Shown here: piece by piece, positions 41,522 to 55,300 of the stretch
Layout of the letters: each line of letters opens with the position of its first letter
Numbering within the stretch: the stretch's first letter is position 1
Assembly (NCBI GenBank): GCA_028751875.1
Contig: CM054145.1
Span: 44,879,754-44,943,753 of the forward strand
Direction: 5' to 3'
Source of the DNA: Rapana venosa
Taxonomy: Eukaryota > Mollusca > Gastropoda > Neogastropoda > Muricidae
Length of the DNA: 64,000 bases
Made by a program: the position numbers and the translations under genes
The notes under the pieces: generated by a model
Database searches by the model: none
What the model was told of the DNA's origin: nothing
The model's input: the letters and a program-made list of their open reading frames with translations, nothing else

Positions 41522-43301
41522 ATGACCAGAAAAATTAAGTGTTTGAGTGTGTGTGCTTGTGTGTGTGAGAGAGAGTATGTGTGTGCGCTTGTGTATGTGC
41601 ACTTGTATGTGTGCTTATGTGTCAGTTCATGTAGGACTATTTTAAGAGCATGTTTTAAAAAGAAAAGAAAAAGATTGTGTAAAATTAAATGTCCATAGGC
41701 CTTGACAGTCTGTCTTGAATAAAGGCTTAACAGGAACTATTTTGAAAAGCCCCATTCAACTTCATTCCATACAGCTTTGATAAAAACACGGTGAGCCGGA
41801 ATATCAGGCAGCTGAAAATGTGAGCCACAGTCAGACAACAGGCCTGTGTGTGTATTGAGCATGTTGTTTGTGTATGAGCAGGTTGTTTGTGTATGAGCAG
41901 GTTGTTTGTGTATTAAACAGGTCAGGGAGCTGGAAGGGAAACTGCATGAGAAAGAGGAGAAGATGAAATCGCTGGTGGACTCCATGCAAGAAATGGAGGA
42001 GAGACTGGAACAGCTGAGTGAGGAACAGGAACAGCCCAAGGCGCAGGCTTCTCCACCCCCACACACTGCTGACAAGGTAGGGAGTGGGGGGGGGGGGGGG
42101 GGGGGGGGGGGAGATTTTGGATACTGAGTAAAACCAAAACATTTGATGAATATATACTTGAAGAAAAACACAAAAATCTGAATGTGAAATAAGGCAGAGT
42201 TTGTGTACTAGGGTTGATTTGGGGATTGAAAGGGATCATGGGCTTAATGGATTTCTATCTGAGTTTTATGTGTATACCTTTGTGATTTTAAGATACTTAC
42301 AATGTAAATGAGATACTTACAATGTACATGATAAAGTTAAAGAACTACTCATTATTTTTTGTTGTTGTATAGTCTGTGTTGTAAACTGCACAAATATGCT
42401 TCTGCTCAGTATGAAGTAACAAAAATTAAGAGGATTTGGAGTTTCTTTGCATAACCGCTTGACTGCCCCACCCCGAAAATTTTCCGGGGCTAAATGTGCA
42501 CTCTATACACCAACAACCTGGAAAATTTCCGGGGTTTCAAACCAAAGTAAACAAGACAGTTTCCTTGACTACAGTTAAAGGGAAAGAACTCCAAAATTAG
42601 TGGAGATCACTCTCCTGTTGCTTGGCAACATCCACTTGCAAAAACCGTGGCAAAAACAATCATTTTTTAGCTCATATTTTGTGTTATTATGCATGACTGC
42701 TCGGGCAGTTTTTGTTCAAAATGGCTGACACTTCTTGTTGAAGGTAACTTGACACAGCTGATAAAGTGGTAAATAAAACTTAAGATAATCCTGACAGTGA
42801 TGAAAACGATTGTGTATGATTCAGGAGAAAAAATTACTGAGATTTTGCCTCGACTGATGTGTGGCGTTATTGAGATGGGGGATACTCAGAATGACAGTGG
42901 TGATGAAGAAAGTGTATTTTTGTTGATTTCTTACATTTTAAATATATTTTCGTAGTGAAATATCATGCTAACTAATTTGAGCTTGCCTCAAAGCAATCTA
43001 CAAGATATATACTGTCATTGGGCAGACTATCAGGATTGTTCATTTAGTAATTTCTGAGTAAGAGGGACATGAACATAGCAAGTGGTACATAAGAATTTTA
43101 TTGCCCGGCATATAGGGTGCACTTGCACTCGTCAGTTAAGAGGATAATGTTACAAATTCATTACTAGCGTTTTGGACTTAATTATAATAATAATAATAAT
43201 AATGTATGGAATTTATATAGCGCTGAATCTTGTAAAGCAACGAATCAAAGCGCTCAGACTTGTAAACATACTCACGCTCACACACACACACTCACTCTCA
43301 C

Positions 43302-43343
<42 letters not shown>

Positions 43344-46300
43344 AAATACAAATATACACACAGTAAAGCAACAAGAGTGTTCTTACAGTCTGTCATAATT
43401 TATGCGTGTGAGCAGTCAGCAGAGGAAGAACTAAGAACCCTAAAAGCTGAGATGGCAGAGAAGGAAGAAAGCCTTGCGGCAAGAGAGAAGTTCATTGCTG
43501 ACAAGGAGCTGACGCTGAAGAAAGCCTTGGCCACCGTGAAGAAACTGAAATTTCAGCTTCAACAGACCACCACACAGGTCAGGCAGCGTTCTGATTGATT
43601 GATGCATTTAGCTTGCTTGCTGCTGCTGATGCTGTTGACTTGATCTCTTATTGTGTGTGTGCGTGTGCGTGCAGTTGTATGTATATCTTTGTGGGATGTC
43701 TTCAATCTTTAAACAGACTAGGGACCCCTTTTACCCCCATCTCCACCCACCCCTCATCCCACATCCTTATCCACAGAGAGATAGAGACAGAGGAAGAGAA
43801 ACCAGTGTGTTTATTGTACATGATTTAAGAGCGAATGAAAGAAATTAACTGCTCACATTGGATTGCTAAAAGTATCCAGTTTGTGAAAGTGTAGATTTCT
43901 AGGAGTAATGAGCCCTGAATCACACATTGTAAAATTGTTCTCTTAGAGTATTCATACTGTTAAATGATACATAGTGAACATGTTAAACTGTTAAAACTAA
44001 AATGACTATCTAGTGAACATAATGATGGCTGTTGGCATGAAACTAGTTTTGGGGCTACCTGACTTAGCAGTTGAGAAAATGTTTAGTCAGTTTTCAAATG
44101 TTATTTCATTTGTTTTTTCATTTTTTAAAAATGTATACACTGTGAACACTTTTACATTTTTTTCTGATACTTTATCATTTGATGTAGGAGACTTTTCAAC
44201 TTTTTTTTATATCAGAAATAGTTGTATAACTGAAGAATGTTTTGCATTTGCCATTTTGTGCAGCTGGAAGAAATACGAAAAGAAAAGGAGAGTCTGGAGC
44301 AGCAGCTCTCCCAGCAGCAGGACTCTGCATATTTATCAGCTACAGACGTTCCTGACAGTGCACTCAAAGAGGAGGACAGACACCAGGGGCAAGCAGCACC
44401 AGCAGATACTTCAAGGGACAGTGCTGCACAGTCAACGGAAATGCAAGAAGTCCAGAAACAGCTGCAGACATATGCAGAGTACTGTGAGCGTCTGCAGGAG
44501 CAAGTGCAGCAATTGACAGAGAGTGTGCAGTTGGGTGACAGAGCCAAAGCCAAGGTTGCTGAACTGGAGAAGCAGTTGGAGCAGACGCTTCAGAAATCTG
44601 AGAAATCACAGATGGAAGTGGTCTCCGTTCAACATCAAAGGGCTGAACTTCAACAAGCGTCTGAGAAATTGGAGCAGGAACTTCGGCAGCAGATTGCCCA
44701 AACTCAAGAAGAATGTGACAAATGTAAAGAACTGGCAGTTTCACTTCAGCTACAGCTTGCCAATGCTGAAGAAGAACACAGAAAATTCCAGCAACAGGTC
44801 TCCATTGTTCAGCAAGATCTAGAGCAGACTCAGGGAGAGTACAACACTGCCCAACAGCTGCTGACAGAAGCTCGCAAGGAGGCAGAAGCTGCCTGCCAAG
44901 AGAAGTCATCTTTGCAAGAACTGGTTGATGATCTTCAGGGCCGTATCCAGTCTCTGTCCAGTGAAGGAGATTCTACTGTCCAAAGTCTGCAAGAACAACT
45001 GCTGCAACTTACCGAGGAAAGGAATACTCTTTTGAAGACTGTAGAAGATCATCAACATCAACTGCAGACCTTGAGAGAGGAGAGTGACTCTTCACGACAT
45101 GAAAATATTTCAGAGATGGAGACTCTGAGACATTCAGTCGAAGAGAAAACACAAAAGGTAGAAGAACTTCAGGTCATGGTGGAAAACATGCGAAGCTCAC
45201 ATCTTGAGTCTGTTGAAAGTAAAGATATGCTTCAGACTCAGATGACATCAATGTTGAATATGGTGGAAACTCTTCAGGGAACACTGAGTACTCGTGATGT
45301 GGAGATGGGGCAGATGTTAACTGAGGTGGAGGGTTTGAAGAGCAAACTCCTAGAAAGAGAAGAAGAGATTATAGGTCTTCAGTCCAGCCTGGCAGGCCTG
45401 CAAGATGTCATTGGTATGACCAAGTCAGACCTGGAAGCTGTTACAGATGATTACAATGAACGTGTTCAAGACTTGGAAACTCAGATGAGTGAAGTGGAGA
45501 AACAGAAGGATCAGCTTAACACAGAAGTGGAGAGGGAGAAGGCTGTGAACAAGGAGCTTGAGGAGCAGCTGGCAGAGCTTAAAGTTCAGCATGAAGGAGC
45601 CACAACAGATGTGGAGTCAGTCAGGCAAATTCTGCAAGGACAGGTCATGTCCCTTTCAACTGAACTAGCAGATGCACAGAACGAAGTTCAGTCACTCAAC
45701 AATACCGTTGCTGCTTTGACATCAGAACTGGAAGCTTTGCGAGGATCACTACCACCTTCTGCTGAAGCTGAAGACCTCTCTGACCAGTCGAATGCAGCAA
45801 AAGAAGCTGTGCGTTCACCACAGGGTGGATCAGAAGCTCCTGGCCATGCATATGAAGATGTAGAAGCATTGCAGGACAAAGCCGCCTTGGAAAGTCAGTT
45901 GCAGCAAACCAAACTTGAATATGATCTGCTGTCTGTTCAACTGCAGCAGCAGCAGGACAGTATGGCCAGGAAGGATCAAGAACTGTCTGCCTTACAGTCT
46001 AGCCTAGAGTCCACCAACAACCATCTGTCTCAGACCCTGCAGCAGGTGGAGCAGCTGAAGCTGCAGAGGGACCAGCTGCAGACGGACAACGACTTGCTGC
46101 GGGGTGAGGTTGAGGGATTGGAAAAGATTGTTGCTGAAGCCCAGTTCACTGAACAGGAGTCCTTTGAGGAAAGACAACGCCTGCAGCAGGATCTGAACAG
46201 GACCCTACAGGACAACTCATCCATCAAAGCCCAGCTGGAGCAGTTGCAGTCGGCCTCTCCCCCAGCTAAGGAGGTACGTCCCTCAAAGGATGACGATTTC

Positions 46301-49300
46301 TGGGACTGGGGATCACAGGTGGAAGTGGAAGAAGTGGCAATCACACGCCAGAGTCTGCAGATGACATCAGCTGCTGCACCGTCTGAAGGAAAACCATCAG
46401 GTGGAGCGGAAAAGCTCACCAAAGAGTTGCAGGAGCTGAGGCAGCAACACCAGGCACTGCAAGAGGAACATGACAAGGTAAGCAAAGGACTGTGATAAAA
46501 ATTATCTGTCGTTTCAGAAAGTGTATTTTATGTATCAGACATGAAAATGTCTTTTGGCAGTAATACTGCCTTTGAATGGGCATCAGGGTTGTTGTTGTTT
46601 TTTAGATTTGTCTAAATTGGTAAATGCATTTCAGTGTCTTGATGGGATTTTAAAAGGGGTTCATTTTTAGTTGCAGTGTCTTTAGATAAAACAAGCGCTG
46701 AGAGTAAGAACTACAGATTCACAATTTGTGTAAAAAATGAGATACCATTTTCATTCAATATCATTTGAGGGGAGAGAAAATTAATACAAACCTGTCGTCT
46801 TCTCAATTTTACCAAGTGGCCTTCTTGCTTGTCAGGTACGAAGCCAGCTTCAGGTGGCAGAAGTGAAGTGTGAGAAGATGCTGATCAAGCTGAAATCCTT
46901 CAAGGAGAAAAACGAAAAGCTTCAGCTAACCCTGGATGAAGCAGACCGCCAGGCAGACCACCGGGTGTACGAAGCTCGACACAGTGCAGAGGAGCAACTC
47001 CACTCGCTGCATTCCCGTCTGCGAGACCTGGAGACACACAACGGAAAAATGATCCATGAGAACAGTACTTTGAAAGAGGACATGGCTGCTGCTGCTCAGT
47101 CCATGAGGGTAAGAGTGGAGTTGGATTGTTTTGTTGTTTTTTTGTGTGGAAAAGATGCTGTTTTCTTATAGTATTTTCTTGTTGCTACATGCAATTTTTA
47201 AATTATGAAATGCAGATAAAAAAAATCACTCACACACACACAGAGCCTCCTTCAAACAGATGACTTAACTGTGACTTGATCCCTTGGTCTAAGGCAACTG
47301 TCAGACTTTGGATACTAACCAGTGGGCTAGTTCGTATTACATATGTCATCCCAAAGATTGGACGGGATAGCCTAGTGGCTAGAGGGTTGTGCTTGTGGCC
47401 CAACAGCCCGGGATTGAGCATCCATAGAGGTGCCCATTTTAGGGGACTTTACCCTGGAGATTACATCAGTACTGATGCCACTACTCCTAAAGTCCTTCAG
47501 ATGAGACTATAAACCAAAGCCTTGTGTGCAAATGTATGCAGAACATCTTGTGCACATGTTAAAAACCTGTTCCTCCTTTATATTCTTTTATATCGAGGAA
47601 AATGGAATTCCTCTCAGAAGTGTAGGCCATTTTGTGCCATTAGGAATGGGTGACCTTTTTTTTTTTTTTGACACAGGTGTCATGTTTAGACACCATCCCC
47701 GAAGTTGAAATGCAGCTACCTTGCAATGGATAAAAACATGTGTACGCAAAATCTCACCATTGGTGAACCTCAAAGCTCTAGCTGAGGAATGGGAAAAACA
47801 AAAAATCTCAGTGATATACTATAATTCTTAGAAGTATGAAACATAAGTCTGCTTACTAACATGGATTACCTGTTTAGTATTATATTCATTTATGGAATAA
47901 CTACTGTTGATATCATTGAAATATAAAATTGATCGCAGGAGGCCCGTCAGGAGGCAGAAGAGCAACGGTCATTGGCTGACCGTTTGCAGAGGGAAATTGA
48001 CCGGTTGAAGGAAGAGCTAAGTGGACAGAAGCAAGTAGCCGCAGTGGAGGAAAACGAAGCCAAGCAGACTTTGGAAGCTGAAGTAAGAATCTGGGGACAT
48101 GCATATATGTTAACAATTCCAGCTTGTCCATTTATCATTTACGCAAATTACAGGGAGTCCTGTGTGCATGCAAACATGTTTTAATAATGAGTACACCTGT
48201 TTGTTGTTGGGTGTTTCCTTGTTGTTACTATCTGGAAAATGTTTCACACAGTCTCTGTTCACATAAGTAGATTTAATTATTTTACTATGCGGTATCAGAT
48301 ACATGTGGCAGATCTTGGTCTTGCTGTAGTAGTCTTCTTCTTTTTTTAAAGTGTGTTTGTGTGACTAGTGTCATAAATGTAACTAAAACTAATGTAGCAG
48401 TCTGTAGTCATAACATTATTTGTATTCAGTTTATCAGAAGGGGTTAATATGCCTGAAATATTAAAGCATCAAATCTGTAAATAAAGCTAACAAAGTAATA
48501 CAAAGTCATCACTTAGTCAACAAAGACCCTTTTTCTCAAATGTTATCTGAAACTTTTTTTTTCTTTTTCTTTTTTACAAATTGAAGCATTTCCACTGTAA
48601 TTCAACTTAAACATATCATTTCATGAGAGGCTCGTTTGAAAAATGTATTCTTTATCAAAAATTAAAGCCTTTAGATTTTAAAGTCCAAGCAAATATTTAT
48701 TTTTATGGCTGAATAAACTGAGTTAAGAAAACTGCTTTGGAAAAAAAAATTACTGTAAAATGCTTTTGTATTTGTATGTAACCTTTCATCATCATCATCA
48801 TCAGTCCCGTGACCTTGGCGGTCGTGGAGGAGACACAAAAGACGATGCCGTGGTAAGCCCCCTCTATCCATCTCGGTCCTCGGCTCTACGCAGTTGTGCC
48901 GAGTCATTCATGTAACCTTTATAGATTTACAACTCCAAGCCCATATTTACTTTCTTTAACGGCTGGACGCTCTAGTTTGGCCTTAAGCCTCTAAGCCCTA
49001 CACAACACGCTATCAGATTTCTCGACTCCTCCTTCTCCCAGGTGAGCAGCCTGAAGAGCCAGCTGTCAGACCTTCGCGGCCACCACAGCATGCTGCAGGA
49101 GGACAATGACCAGTACCAGCAGGTTCTGGCCACACTCACCTCCTCCAACAAAGACCTCAAGCGGCAAGTGGAGCAGCTGCGCTTTGAGCTCAGCAAGGCG
49201 TCGGCAGCTGCACCCTCCTCAGTGTCTGACACTGCCGGTGAGGTGGAGGGCCTGAAGCAGGAGGTGCAGAGGCTGGAGGTGGACAAGGAGGAGGCGGTGG

Positions 49301-52300
49301 AGGAGCTGGAAGGGGTGAGGGAGGAGGTGGTGACTCTGAGGAGGGAGAAGCAGACGTTGAGTGCGAGGGTTGAGGACGTGGGTCAGCAGATTGCCAAGCT
49401 TCAGGAGCAGCACAGGTGAGGGCTTTGTGTCTGTGTGTTTGTGAGAGAGAGAGAGTTTGAGCATTTTCAGCTTGTGTGTGTGTTTAGCCAGTATGTTTGT
49501 TTATGAATTTAAGTAAAACAAACTAAAAAAACAAGGCCATGCTTTCATATCAGCGTGATTCTTTATATTTGATAAAGATAGGTTCTAGATTGGACTATAT
49601 GACTTTCATACAATATTCTAACTTAAACAAAAGCATTGATAAATAATGTGGTTTGCATTAGGGCTTTCTAAAAATTGACATGCGTGAATAATCAGAACCC
49701 TCAAGCAGATAAATTATGAAAGAACTATCATGTTGCTGTAACACTGTCTTGGTTTGTTGACCACAGAGTGGAAGTCACGTCACTGATGGAACAGATCGAT
49801 GGCCTGAACTGGAAGCTGGAAGAAGCAGCAGGACTGGAAGAGGAGCTGGAAGATCTGCGGAAGCTGTCAACCTCTTCCAATGTGAATAGAGACAAACTTG
49901 AGGCAGAAATATCGGAGCTCTCATCCGCAGCGCGGGAGGTGGAATCTCTGAAGTCATCGTGTGTGATCGCCCAAAAGACCATCATGGAGAAGGATCAAGA
50001 ACTGGAGGAAGCCAGGCTAGTGATCGACGTGAAGGAAGAAGAAGTGCAGAGACTTCAGACCACCTTGACCGAATGTCAGTCAGAAAATGATGCGCTGAAG
50101 TCAGAAAATGTGTCGTTGAAAGACGAGGTTAGTCTCCAAAGACACAAGGTTTCAGAGATGTCGGCATCTGAACAGTCTGTGGCGACATTGACTCAGCAAC
50201 TGTCTGAAGCTCAAAGGGAGGCTCAGCGGTACAAGCAGCAGACAGAGACCTTCGTCAGCAAACTGGATACAGTGCGCATCATGGAGGCTGACTTTGAGTC
50301 GTTGAGCGAAGACTATAGCTCAGTGCTGCAGGACAACTCCTCTCTGGCTCAGCAGATTGAGGAACTTCATGCACGTATTGGGGAGCTCACAAAACAGGTA
50401 TGAACTTTTGGGTTGGGGTTTGGGGGGGGGGGGGTGCTTACTGAGGAATGATTGATTTTTTTTTCCTTTTGGAGTCTGTTTCAAGTTTAGCTGAATTAAT
50501 TATTATGTGATGGTTTTAATTGTTGTGAACATATTTATATTTTAAATAAGATTTGAAAACTCTTCTTCGTTGAACACTCAGACAGCAGCTATCATTGTCT
50601 GTTTTATGAGTGAAAATGCATTGCACTGCCATTAAGCTACTGAGAAGTCAGGCCCAGTGCATCTAACGTTGGTGTAGATTTGAAAATTAAACCATGCAGT
50701 TGATTGTTAGGGATGGTGTTGCCTTTTTTTTTTTTAATTCTCTCAACCAAGGATTCATTCTTGTCTTAAACATGAAAAAAATTGAGCACATTTTTGACAA
50801 CATCTGGATCTTTTATAAAATTTTTGGGGGGTGGCGTGAGGACATTAAAGAAAATAAACTTATGAGAACAGTAATGTTTCTTTTCTCAACTTTTCTTAGG
50901 GGGTTTAGGGACATTAAAGAAAATCAACATCTCATAACAGTAATGTTTCTTTTCTTAGGGGGTTTAGGGACATTAAAGAAAATCAAGATTTCATAACAGA
51001 AATGTTTTTCTTTTCTCACCTCTTTCCCTAGGAGCATCAAGCCACACTGGGCGGAGAGCAGATTCAACACTTGTCTCGAGAGAAGGAGCATCTGATGAGC
51101 CGAGTCAAAGAACTGGAGCAGCAACTGGAGGGGCTGTTTGAGGAGAACAAGACGCTCACGCAGGAACTGGCCTCGGCCACGTCCTCCGCTCAGCAGCTGT
51201 CCTTCCACAACCAGACCTTGAAAGCCCAGACCCAGCTGGTCACCTCCGGGGGAGACCAACTGGCCAGGTTTACGGCCGACTATGAGAAGCTGCAAGCTCA
51301 GTTCAGGTACGGCCTCCTATTTTGGTTTGTGGCCTGTTACTTTGTTTTCTTTGTGCTTTGTTCTTTCTGTGGTTCTGAACTGTATACCACTTGCATTTGC
51401 TGAAGATTTTTCTGTGTGTGAATAAATTTGGGCTGCTCTGTCTTGAGAGAACATGTTACCGCTACTGCAGTGTGAATTTATTTCTGTGACCCCCCAAAAC
51501 ATCGAGAAAATCACAAGTTGAGGTGTAGAAAAAACCAAAAGAACAAGTTGAGGTGTAGTGTATAATGGCAGTGTAGCTCCCATAGAAGAGTTGTCTTCAG
51601 TTTCATACAGAGAAATCTGTTGTTAATTGAAATGCCTTACATACATGCACACAAATGTTACTATCAAAGAACATTTCTTAGAATTGTTCTTTAGAAGAAG
51701 AAAAAAGTAGGGAAATATCACCAAAAAAATAAGGAGTTTGTCATGATAGAGACAATAGTGTGTTGTGTTGTATTTCAAAGCATGATATTATAATTGCAGC
51801 AAGTTTATCTAAATATAATTTGGAATGGTCTCTTAAGGTAGTGTTTATGACATGGTGCTGTTGTGTGTGTGTGCATGCACAATGTGCGAGCATGTGTGTG
51901 TGTGTGCATTTTGCATGCAATTTCTACAGGGCAGTGTGTGTACATGTGTATTCTGAATATTGCCAACAACATGGCTTTTGCTCCAGTGAATTCTTTAAAG
52001 TGTAGTAAATGCATGTCTTACATTGGACTTACATCTGTCAAAAAAGCTGTGAATGTAGGTGACCATTAAGATTTTGCTCTATAATATATTCATTATCACA
52101 AGGCCAATGTTTCTGTCACATTTTTGTTTTATATCTTTTGTTAGATGAACAGTTTAGGTTCTGCTATATGGGCAGCAGTTCACTGCAGATCTCCAAGAGC
52201 TTTGTAGCCTCTGTGGTAGGGTCAGGCCATAAAACGGATGAAAATTTGAGCGCTTTGATTTGTTGCTTTACAAGATTCAGCGCTATATAAATTCCATACA

Positions 52301-55300
52301 TTATTATTATTATTAAAATGAATTGATTATATAAATGTTTTGGGGCTGTTTTATGTATAAAAGGTAGCACTGAGTTATGAAAAGTTTGTGCATAATCCAT
52401 AGAATTGGTGGATATGGTTGGGAAAATGTGAAGCTTTTCTTTTTAAAAAAACGTCATGGATATTGATTATGAAAATGATGAGCACGTTACAAAAAAATGT
52501 TATGGATATGAATTGTGAAAATGTGCAGCACCTCGCAGAAGAGATTTATGTATGAGTTGTGAACATGTGTTGCACTTTGCAGAAGTGAAAGAAGGTGGAT
52601 GTGAGTTGTGAAACGGTGTTTTCCCTTTGCAGAGAGGTGGTGGAGCAGAAGAACAGCCTGCAGGAGGAGATGAACCGGGCCAGACACTCCCTGCAACAGC
52701 GGGAGTCTCGCTGCCAACAGCTGGCCTCACAGGTAACAGCGTCGGGGACAGTCTGTGTTTCAGTGGCTTCTAGTTTGCTGGGGAGCGGTGGGGGTTATGC
52801 GCTGAGTGTTGGACTTCCAAATTGTATCCATCTGGTTATAGCTGATGGGGTTTTTGTTGTTGTTGGGTTTGTTTGTTTGTAGGGGGGGGGGGGGGGGGGG
52901 GACCTTACACATGTGTCAGTACCCAAGTGAATTAATATCCTTTCACTGAAAGGTTTTAAAGACAGTCTTCAGTAATACAGTGCCCCATTTTATAGTATTG
53001 TAGTTTCATCCAAACAAGCTTTGGTCACTAAATGCAGTGAATTTAGTCTAGCTAGACTTGCAGAATGCTTCAGTTATTGATAAAAAGATGGTTCAGTCAG
53101 TTGTTTTTTTTATATTATAGGATACAGGTAAAACAATGGCTTGTTATTTATTCATCATTTTCTATAAAGAAATCTTTTTTAAATAAATCTTTTTTAAAGC
53201 AGCATTTTAGTGAATGTTTTTGTTAAGACTAATTTGTATAATTTAGGTGTTGTGTACATGCATGATCTCTTAGTGTTGCAGTTTATATTTTTTTAATTTT
53301 CCTTATTAATGAAGTAAATTGTGGATTCAGTTCAGTTTATTCTTGTGTAGTTATTGCTGATCTGTTCATTCTTGTTTAGTCTGGAGATATTCTCCTACCA
53401 TCATCATCACCGTCAGAGGTATTTTCAGATCCAGTACTCTGGTGATGGTGACGGCTTTCTCAGTTTTGGGTTTTCATTTTGAATAATATCCTTTTCCTGT
53501 CTTTTTTCTTTGCTCTATCTCAGCTTCTGCCATGCTTTTACTTTATACCTAAATCTTGCTTCTTTATCTCATGCAGTATGTTCAGTTGGTTTGTTTGTTT
53601 TTACTAGTTACACATGTATGATTTCTGGCATTGCATGTGTGCTATAAAAAAAGAAAAGCTTTTTACTCTGCCAAAAGAGAACTAAAAATCAAGGCAAGAG
53701 AATAGTACACTCTTACTCCATCAAACAACTTGGAATCACCTGTGTGATTGCATTAGCTTTTCTTATAGACAAGTCAGTTACAAGTCATTAATACAGTCTC
53801 CAGTATTACAGCTTTTAAACCTGTTTTCCTTATAGTTTTGAACTGATACTTGTGCACAATGCTGTTGAAACTAATAGGAAAATTGATCTTTAGAATGTGG
53901 GTGTGAAAGTCTTGATGTCACCCCTTTCTCAGTGTCTGCTCTGTGGGTTTTTATATGGTTTTAATGATAGCAGCCTGAAGCAAAACTCTGTTGCAGGTCT
54001 TTCTGAGCAGGTCATCAGTAGTGCTGTAAAGTTATCAGGATGTTTGGCTGTTGGGGAAAAACAGGCTTTTTCATGTCTATTATGCTTTCGCCTGACATGC
54101 TTTGTATACATTTAGAAAGAAGATATGACCATTTAGCAAAGCCATGTTCAAAGCGGACCTGCTTTGTATCCACACCTTGTTCTAGCTTGTGCAACATATC
54201 CAGGTAGATAAAGACAGGATGATCCTGATCACCAGCAAGTGGATCGCTCAGCTTTTGTGTTAAGAGTTTTTCATGTTGCCTGAATTTCCTCACCTTGTTC
54301 AAACCTTGAGCAGTGCCATTCAAGGACAGTGTAGGCTGACTCAGATCATAACATGTGTACTTAGCTCTTGGCTGCCAGTATATACCCAGTGTGACTGACA
54401 GGTATCCATTATTCTGCAGTGGTTTGCTTGCTGTTGGAATCTCTGATTGTGTTTTGACTTTTCTCTTTCTCCAAGCCTGAGGACATTTGCTTGTCTGCGT
54501 TCAGTATCTTTTTTTCCTCAAAGCAAAATGTGATGGGAGAAAATAATGATGAATTTTGTGGAAAACAGATTACTTTTTTATTTTTAGTTCATGAAATACA
54601 CAATTTGGAATGGTTGTCTTTGTTGTTGTTGGTTGTTTCATTTTTAATTGGTTGCATTTGTCATCTTTACCTATTTTGCTCTATCTTGTTTTTGGTGCTT
54701 TTTTTTACATGAGCAAGCACTTCTGGAGATGTTACAAGGCTTCAGGCTTCCACGGCTTGCTGATAGTGCTGAAAATTCTTTATTCATCTGTCTTAGTACA
54801 ATGCGTTCACATGACAGGGTTTCAATGTGTTCACAATACATGGTTTATGTCAGATGAGTAAGACATAGTACAGAAAATGTTTGGGCTGGTTTGTGCATGC
54901 AAAAGTTTCAAACAACCTCCCAATTACGTGATTTATTTTTTCATGTAGATACCAGTGCTAAACAGAAACAGTTTGACCACAAGGTCGTGGGAGTTGTAAT
55001 GGCTGTATTGTCTGTATATAATAGAGTGAATACTCCTGTGACATCTGTCTGATAATGGGTTTGTGTCCCCTTCGTCTAAATATGTGGGAAGGGAAGGTGG
55101 ATAAAATAAATAAAAAAATTTAAAAAAGAGTAACTGGAAAGTTTGTGTGTGGCTTAAAATCTGTATGGCTCAGGTGCTGAGCATGTTTTTGATTGTTTCA
55201 TATTTGATTGTGTTCTTAATGGGGGGGGGAGGGGGGGGTGCATAAAAATGTGTTTTTGTATGTGTTGTGGGGAGCTGTAGAATGTGTTTTTCTTTGTAGT

